This document shows, piece after piece, positions 57,798-64,000 of a stretch of 64,000 bases of DNA. This DNA comes from Musa acuminata AAA Group. Lineage: Eukaryota > Streptophyta > Magnoliopsida > Zingiberales > Musaceae. A program made the position numbers and the translations under genes. Under the pieces are notes generated by a model. That model saw only the letters and a list, made by a program, of their open reading frames with translations. It made no database searches and was not told the DNA's origin. The stretch's first letter is position 1. Each line of letters begins with the position of its first letter. The DNA is taken from positions 26,741,501 through 26,805,500 of the forward strand of contig NC_088339.1 in NCBI RefSeq assembly GCF_036884655.1, given 5' to 3'.

Positions 57798-58693
57798 TCA
57801 AATAATCTATTTACTAAAGACAATCGAAGAAAGCTACTCTGGATCACAATCGTTTACTTGGCCTAGCGATTTGTCCCGAATAGATAAAATAAAGTATAGT
57901 CGTTCAAATCATTATCATTTACGTGACTTTACTAGTACATTGAATCATTCAATTGAGCTAAGAATTTACTATCAAAAGTTAGTGATTTGAATCAGTGGCT
58001 GGTTAAGCAGTCAAATACCATTTAGGGCATTAGTTTCTTTTGTAATGTATTAAGGATATCATTTTATCTCAAGTTAATTACTATTTAGGATATCATGTCA
58101 TGTCAAACAATCCATTCATCGAAAGTAACCAAAGAAAACTACTACTAATCACTATCGTTTACTTGACCTAACGATTTGTCCAATTCTTGAACCAAGAAAA
58201 CAAAGAAAAGTCACTCAAATCATTATCATTTACTTAACTATATTAATGCGTTGAATCATTCAATTGAGCTGAGAATTTATCATCAAAGGTTGGTGATTGA
58301 ATCAGTAGAAGTAGTCAAATACCGAGAGCATTAATCTCTATTGTAATGTATTAAGATATCATTTTATATCAAGTTAATTATTATTAAGGATATTGTGTCA
58401 TATCAAATAATCTATTCACGGAAGACAAGAAAACTACTTCAAATTGTAATCATTTACTTGACCCAACGATTTAACTAATTATTAAATAGAGAAAATTAAC
58501 AAAAAAATCTCTCGAATTATCATGTACTTAACTCCACTAATATCCTAAATCATTCAATTAAGCTGAAAATGTGTCATCAAAATATGGTGATTGAATTTAT
58601 AGCAATCAACTACCCGGAGTGTTGATTTTGAAGTGTTAATCTCTATTGCAAAGTCTATTACAATGTATTAAGGATGTCATTTTGTATCAGGTT
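57798..58693. repeat. Three-copy tandem repeat of about 300 bp
   Basis: Units start at about 57798, 58103 and 58403 (spacing 305 and 300 bp), each opening with TCAAAYAATCYATTYAC. Each then carries a TTTACTTGRCC motif, ATTCAATTRAGCT and AATGTATTAAGGATRTCATTTT in the same order. A partial fourth unit lies at about 54566-54715. Non-coding. Confidence 0.85.
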
Positions 58694-59561
58694 AATTGCT
58701 CTTCTGTGATATAAATTTTAATTTTGTTGCTGCAATAGCCATTGCCACATGTAAGCGCATCAAGTTCTACATGCAACAACAAGCCCTTCCATCGATGCAA
58801 CCGATTAATTGTAGAGTAATGGCATGTTCATTGTTCGCTTGCATGCAACAACCAAAGTAAGCTCATTGCTATTCCGGATAAGAAAACCAGCCTCTCCAGC
58901 AGCATCCATATTGCTAGAGCCGGTATAATTGAGCTGATGCCAATTCTCAAAGTGAGGGTATCATTTTGCATATAATTGGCATAACCCTTGGGTCCTTCAG
59001 ACAAATGATCATCTGAACAATAGTAAGATGGAAACGTTGAGAAGAATCACATAGCGGTTAGTGTACTTTTCATTAGATTTGAAATCATTTTTAACCTTCC
59101 ACGGGACATTAGCAATCAAGGCTCTCAGGTTTAGACTAGCCAGTTTAGGAGCCACATCACCTATATTTATCAGTTTGATAAAAATATGTAAAGATCTAGT
59201 TTCATGTATGCATACTGCAAGTGATGTCAACTTACTGCAACACAATTGACAGAAAGATAAATTTCGGATGACAAAAGATTCACTATTATTAATCTTTACA
59301 TTAATTTATGCTTTCCACTGCAGCATGAAGTAAATAACAGCTCATAAACCATAGGCAGAGAACTCATTTTGGTGACCTAAAGTTTTGACAAACATCAACC
59401 GATAATATAACAGTCTTTATAGCATGCACAAAAAAGGAAAAATTAAAATCATATGATGGTGTGTTATGACAAGACATGCTGAGCTTATTACATACTGATC
59501 GATACTAATGCTATTGCTATAGAAGTTGGATGAGTCATGTCGACCCCCTCTCACAACAAAG
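58694..59561. other. Spacer downstream of RLP5
   Basis: AT-rich. A minus-strand frame at 59009-59245 has no recognised motif. The last ~200 bp before 59562 are probably the RLP5 3' flank. Confidence 0.4.
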
Positions 59562-62500
59562 TCATCGTAGCTTCCTTTTGTATTTTGTCACGGTCACTAC
59601 CATCACCACGTATAGCTTGTCATACATGTTATCAATGGCGCGAAAGTACGCGATCCTCCATGTTCGTCGCAACAAAAGGCTTCCACAAATCGCCCAAAAT
59701 CCAGTAATAAATCCTAGTGTGATGCTCGTGTATAACCAAAGTGCTTCCATTCTACTCTCATAAGAATTTTCATCTTGATCTTCTTCATCAGCCTTCGTCA
59801 TATTCACCGTACAATTTTTAGGGAGAGGAGGGCCACAAAGATTTGGATTGCCAGCGTAGATAGATGGATCAGTAAAAGTTTGCAACTGGTTGCCAGTGGG
59901 AATCCTTCCTGAAAGATTGTTATATGATAAATTCAATTGGTTCAAGAAATTCAAAGTTGCCAAACCGGAAGGAATTGCACCCGAGAGATTATTTCTTGAT
60001 AGATCGAGAACTTCTAGCTGTTTCATTCCATCAATACTTCTTGGTATTTGACCTATAAGATAATTTTTGGATAGATTTAAGCTCCGCAATCCATGCAAAT
60101 TCCCCAACTCTTCAGGGATGCTTCCAGATAAGTTATTGTTGGAGAGATCAATAAGTGTATCAATCGAAAGTTGACTGGTGGTGGTATACTTGATTTCACT
60201 TCCTTTTACGAAAAGCCACATAACTTCCTCATAGGGTTGATTGTTGTTGAAGTAACAACAATGATAGGTAGGAGTGCCTTTTAATGCACTGAAGTTTCCA
60301 AAGCTCCGTGGTATTATTCCTGAAAGATTGTTGTTGGAGAAATCCAAGATACGAAGAGATGCTAGAGAAGATAATTGAGGAATGCTGCCAGTGAAAGCAT
60401 TCGAGCGTAAGCTGAGTGTCTTCAGGTACAAGAGGCTTTCTCCGATCCAAGTTGGTATATTCCCGATAAAATTGTTGTGGCCGAGGTCTAGAGTAACGAG
60501 TTCTGTGCAACTCTTTAAACAAAGAGGAATCGGCCCGGATAAATTATTGCGCCTCAAGTGCAGTGACTCCAGCGTTTGCAAATTACAGACTGAATCAGGG
60601 ACTCCACCTACTAATTTGTTGCTTGATAAGTCTAAAAGAAGTAAATTTGAGGAATTTTTCCAACAATTAGGAACACCTCCTGACAAATTATTTTCGGAAA
60701 GCAGAAGCCCTTCCAAATACCTCGATCGACAATAAGAGAAGTGAATCCTGCCGCTCAAATTATTCATAGATAGATCTAACCATTGTAAGCGTGGCATTGT
60801 GTTTGAGATTCTTGGTGGAAGATCCCCTGAGAACGAGTTGTTTGAAAGAATTAAATACTTCAGTTTTGGAAAGAATTGTGGCACCTTACCAGTAATCTTG
60901 TTATTGGAGAGATACAAATATCGCAGATTGGATGAAAGCCAGTTGGGAATTGTTTCTTCGATACCAGTATTTGATAAATCTAATTCACAAAGAGTGTTTT
61001 GTGTTCGGAGCCATTTCGGAAAATGAGGCACGGGCAAGATTTGACAGAATCCCATGTAAAGAGTGTCAAGCTGAAAGGGAGGAATCCAATCAACGCTTTT
61101 GTTCAATTGTATAGAGTTGTGTGAAATTTCCAAATATTTCAAACTTGATAGATTAGCAAGGTCGTCCTCAGACAATCTCAAAGAGTTATTACAGAGATTC
61201 AATCTGACGAGGCCCTTCAACCATTTGATGCCTTCCGGAAGCATTCCAGTCAAATAATTCGAACTTAAAATCAAAGAATGCAACAAGAAGAAATTTCCAA
61301 GAGATGCAGGCAATGATCCATGAAGAGAGTTGTGAGAAAGATCCAAATACTCAAGACCAGAAGGAAGCCCGTCAAGAATCATGTCTATTACTCCTGCACC
61401 TGAAAAATATAATTCATGAATAGTTGCTTGTGTTTGAAGCCATTTTGGAAAACAGGCTATTTCATTAAAAAATATGATTTATAAAGAGCTTGAAGCTGAA
61501 AAGGGCGAGATCCAATCACCATTTTTTCTCGAGTTGCAGTTGCTCGAAATGTCCAAATACCTTAAACTTGATAGATTAGCCAACTGGACCTCTGATAAGC
61601 TCAACGAGTTACTATTGAGATCCAAATAAACAAGGCTCTTCAGTTGTCCGATGCCTTCCGAAATCGTCCCATTCAAATCATTGAAACATAAAGCCAAATG
61701 TTGCAGCACTGACAGATTCCCGATAGACGCAGGCACTGATCCATAGAGGGAGTTGAAAGAAAGATTGAGAGATTTGAGATTCTTGATGTTCCCTAGCCAA
61801 TCTGGAAAGGAACCACTCAGATGGGTGTTGCTGAGGTCTAATTCCTCCATGCTATGCCTAAGACATCCAGAGAAAACCATTTCTAGATTGGCAAGCACAT
61901 CATGGATAGGCACAGAGCGCAGGTAGAGAATTTGGAGCTTGCAGATGTTGGATATAGGAGCTAATTGCATGAAGCCATCTTGGAACACACTCCCAGACAA
62001 GTCGAGTGCCCTGAGAGATGTTAACTTTCCAACAGAATCAGGAAAGAATCCATGCAGGTCATTCCCACCAAGATAAAGGAACTCGAGGCTAGTAATATTG
62101 AACACCCAATCCGGTATGGTGGAGTTTATATAATTGTATCGTAAATCAAGAGTGATAAGAGATGTGAAGTTGACATGAGACAGCGAACGTGGAAAGGTCC
62201 CCAAGTCACAAGAACTTAGTTCAATCTCTTGAACACGTGGGAGCGCATTCAGATCTTGTAACCAGTTGGACGCATTTGTAAGATGAACACGATTCATGTT
62301 AAGGTGCCGAAGGGAAGTGAGCAGAGAAATCCAACCAGTGTTCTCAAGGTACAAGCAGAAGCCACCACCTTCATCATCCCTATAGCAGTTATAAGAAAGG
62401 TCGAGATGCTGCAAAGTGGATAGATTTCCGAGCTGGTCAGGTACTCTACCCATGAAGCCTGCACCTGACGGGTTAAGATATGTTAGTCTTCTGAAAGCTC

Positions 62501-62912
62501 CCAAGAACTTGGGGATAGGTTTATGCGTAAAATAGTTGCCGCTGAGGTCCAGGTGATTAAGTTGTCGGAGAGAACGCAGAGATGGAGTTATGTCACCACG
62601 CACTGCCCATTTGCATCCTGGATCATCGTTAACTTCCTGTTGAGAGCAGCCCTCATATAGATCCATTCGACGTCTATTCCGAAGATCCAGCTTGATAACA
62701 TGACCAGAGATGTTGCTGCAGCCAACACCTTCCCACGCACAACAGTCCTCCCCGACCCAGGAAGAGAGACGATCGGAAGAATCACGAAGTCCACGCTTGA
62801 AGTCGATGAGGGCTTTCCTCTCCTTCTCACGACAACCATGAGAAATCCCAAGCTCAATGCTCAGAACAGCAAGAGAAAATGTGAGGACCAGAAGAGGGGT
62901 TCTCCCACCCAT
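59562..62912 (-). pseudogene. RLP5: LRR receptor-like protein with internal LRR-block duplication, broken by frameshift and stop
   Basis: Two consecutive open parts. 62912-61479 (477 aa) has signal peptide MGGRTPLLVLTFSLAVL, LRRNT with CCAWEGVGC and LRRs up to WISPF. 61382-59562 (606 aa) has LRRs, island (TYHCCYFNNNQPYEEVMWLF), terminal LRRs, membrane helix (LYTSITLGFITGFWAICGSLL) and tail YKRKLR. Between them a frame change near 61500 turns the expected PFQLQAL into PFSASSSL-stop, and a second stop/frame change lies near 61450, although FPKWLQTQATIHELYFSGAG stays readable on the far side. Two independent lesions suggest a real pseudogene, but an assembly indel cannot be excluded. If intact it would be about 1,110 aa, longer than its paralogues, because an LRR block recurs about 423 bp apart. 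Confidence 0.85.
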
Positions 62913-62958
62913 GTTTAATGGTGAGCTCTACCCCTAAAGCAGGCAGCTCTCATATGTG

Positions 62959-62964
62959 TATATA
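62959..62964 (-). promoter_or_regulatory. TATA-like element upstream of RLP5
   Basis: TATATA 47 bp upstream of the RLP5 start codon, at a position similar to the RLP2 TATA box (67 bp). Suggestive only. Confidence 0.35.
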
Positions 62965-63130
62965 AGCTCATATTTGCCTAACGCATGCGTGAGTGCCCCG
63001 TTAGAAGGGAAAGTTGTCAAGAGGGAACTCTTGGAGGCTGAACGTTCCACACGAAGATGTGCCTAACAAAATTGTCACGAGTCTAAGTCAAGTAATATGG
63101 AAATAAGTCAATGTCCAATTGGAAACTCAC

Positions 63131-63784
63131 TTATTGACTAGGCCAAGTGAATGATAATGATTTTGGTCGCATTTTTCTTTGATACCTTCCTCAATCATAA
63201 CTTTCTTCTTTGAATATGTCGTAGTGGCTCTCTCATCTTTTACTGTCGTAAATTTTATGCTACATTGACAATCGAAGAGAACGAGGACTTTTGACTTTGA
63301 CCACCAATCTCTAATCATACTATAGGATGTCTATATGTACAGTCAAGCTCGGTTAGTGATACAATTTGATGTATAATAAATACATCATTTCCCTCAAGGT
63401 TTGATTGATTGATAGAAATACGACACCTATGGGAGGCTTTTCCATTGCTTAATTTCCACCATATGTGTTGCATTTTTTATCATAATCTGATCATAATCCT
63501 AATCTATCAATCAAACCTTGGGGGAAATGATGTATTTGCTATACATCAAATTGTATCACTAACCGAGCTTGACCACAGATATAGACATCCAATAGTATGA
63601 TTAGAGATTGGTGGTGAAAGTCAAAAGTCCTCGTTCGCTTCGATTGACAATGTAGCATAAAATTGACGACAGAAAAAGATGAGAGAGACACTACGCCATA
63701 TTCAAAGAAGAAAGTCATGACTGAGAAAAGTATTAGAGAAAAATACGACCAAAATCCTTATCATTCACTTGGCCTAGTTAATAA
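63131..63784. repeat. Large inverted repeat with about 280-bp arms
   Basis: The left arm (63131-63414) and right arm (63503-63784) are reverse complements at roughly nine bases in ten, separated by an ~88-bp loop. Long exact stretches include CTAGGCCAAGTGAATGATAA, CGAGGACTTTTGACTTT and GTGATACAATTTGATGTATA. There is no open frame of note. A transcript across it would fold into a long hairpin. It could be a foldback transposon or a small-RNA source. Confidence 0.85.
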
Positions 63785-64000
63785 TTTAGTTACTATTGAA
63801 AAGAGTAACTAATGAATAAAAAAAGATAAAAAGCACTATCATTTACTTGACCTGATAATTATCGTATTTAGTCTTTCAAAAGATTGAGGAATTTGCCAAC
63901 CAAAGTTGACCCAATAATTATTTTATTTAATCTTATAAAGGAGTGAGAAGTTGACGCCTACACAAGTCATGCCTCATCAATTATAATCATAACTTGATTG

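Noticed and set aside
57798..58693. Spaced repeats as a CRISPR array
   Set aside because: Units are about 300 bp, contiguous and diverged, in a plant genome; this is a satellite-type tandem repeat.
34693..62912. RLP genes as full receptor kinases
   Set aside because: Each intact copy ends shortly after the membrane helix with a basic tail of a few dozen residues; no kinase motifs are found downstream.

Overview
The window is nuclear DNA from a flowering plant, most likely a monocot and possibly of the banana family (Musaceae). That placement is inference. It rests on the mix of intron-rich, AT-rich genes with intronless, very GC-rich ones (the TCP gene and the sugar transporter), and on a GC-rich intronic repeat that resembles, from memory, an abundant Musa element. 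All genes are plant-type: class VIII myosin, TCP factor, RING-H2 ligases, STP transporter, LysM protein, fatty acid 2-hydroxylase and Cf/EIX-type receptor-like proteins. No virus, CRISPR array, rRNA or bacterial operon is visible.

Left half, mostly single genes. 1-13.4 kb: the 5' part of a class VIII myosin gene on the minus strand. I resolved 22 coding exons in a continuous frame; the tail runs off the left edge. 13.4-18.7 kb: its promoter (G-box, TGACGTCA, a 16-bp palindrome) and a long spacer with a foldback repeat. 18.8-19.5 kb: a TCP7-like class I TCP factor. 22.0-24.8 kb: two tandem zinc-ribbon/RING-H2 E3 ligase genes, with a LINE-like relic between them. 25.7-27.3 kb: an STP hexose/H+ symporter in two exons. 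28.1-29.6 kb: a small, probably membrane-anchored, plant-specific protein in two exons. 30.0-32.4 kb: a LysM-domain protein in three exons on the minus strand.

Right half, an expanding receptor cluster. 34.7-37.6 kb: receptor-like protein RLP1 on the plus strand. 38.8-40.7 kb: a complete six-exon fatty acid 2-hydroxylase (FAH, 237 aa). The FAH 3' end, the convergent RLP2 (41.7-44.8 kb, minus) and the DNA upstream of RLP2 form a unit of about 6.5 kb. It is repeated at 47.8-54.2 kb as an FAH pseudogene fragment plus RLP3 (49.2-52.3 kb, minus). An LTR-like stretch lies between the copies. Further right are a decayed RLP relic (55.7-56.9 kb), a three-unit satellite of about 300 bp (57.8-58.7 kb), and a fifth RLP (59.6-62.9 kb) that carries an internal LRR-block duplication but is broken by frameshift and stop. 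An inverted repeat with arms of about 280 bp (63.1-63.8 kb) closes the window.

Functionally, the RLPs are predicted plasma-membrane LRR ectodomains without a kinase; related proteins signal through partner kinases in immunity. The cluster shows birth (segmental duplication), remodelling (internal LRR duplication) and death (relics) side by side. Its intergenic repeats carry many TTGACC W-box cores, so duplication may also be spreading WRKY-type binding sites. That last point is inference.
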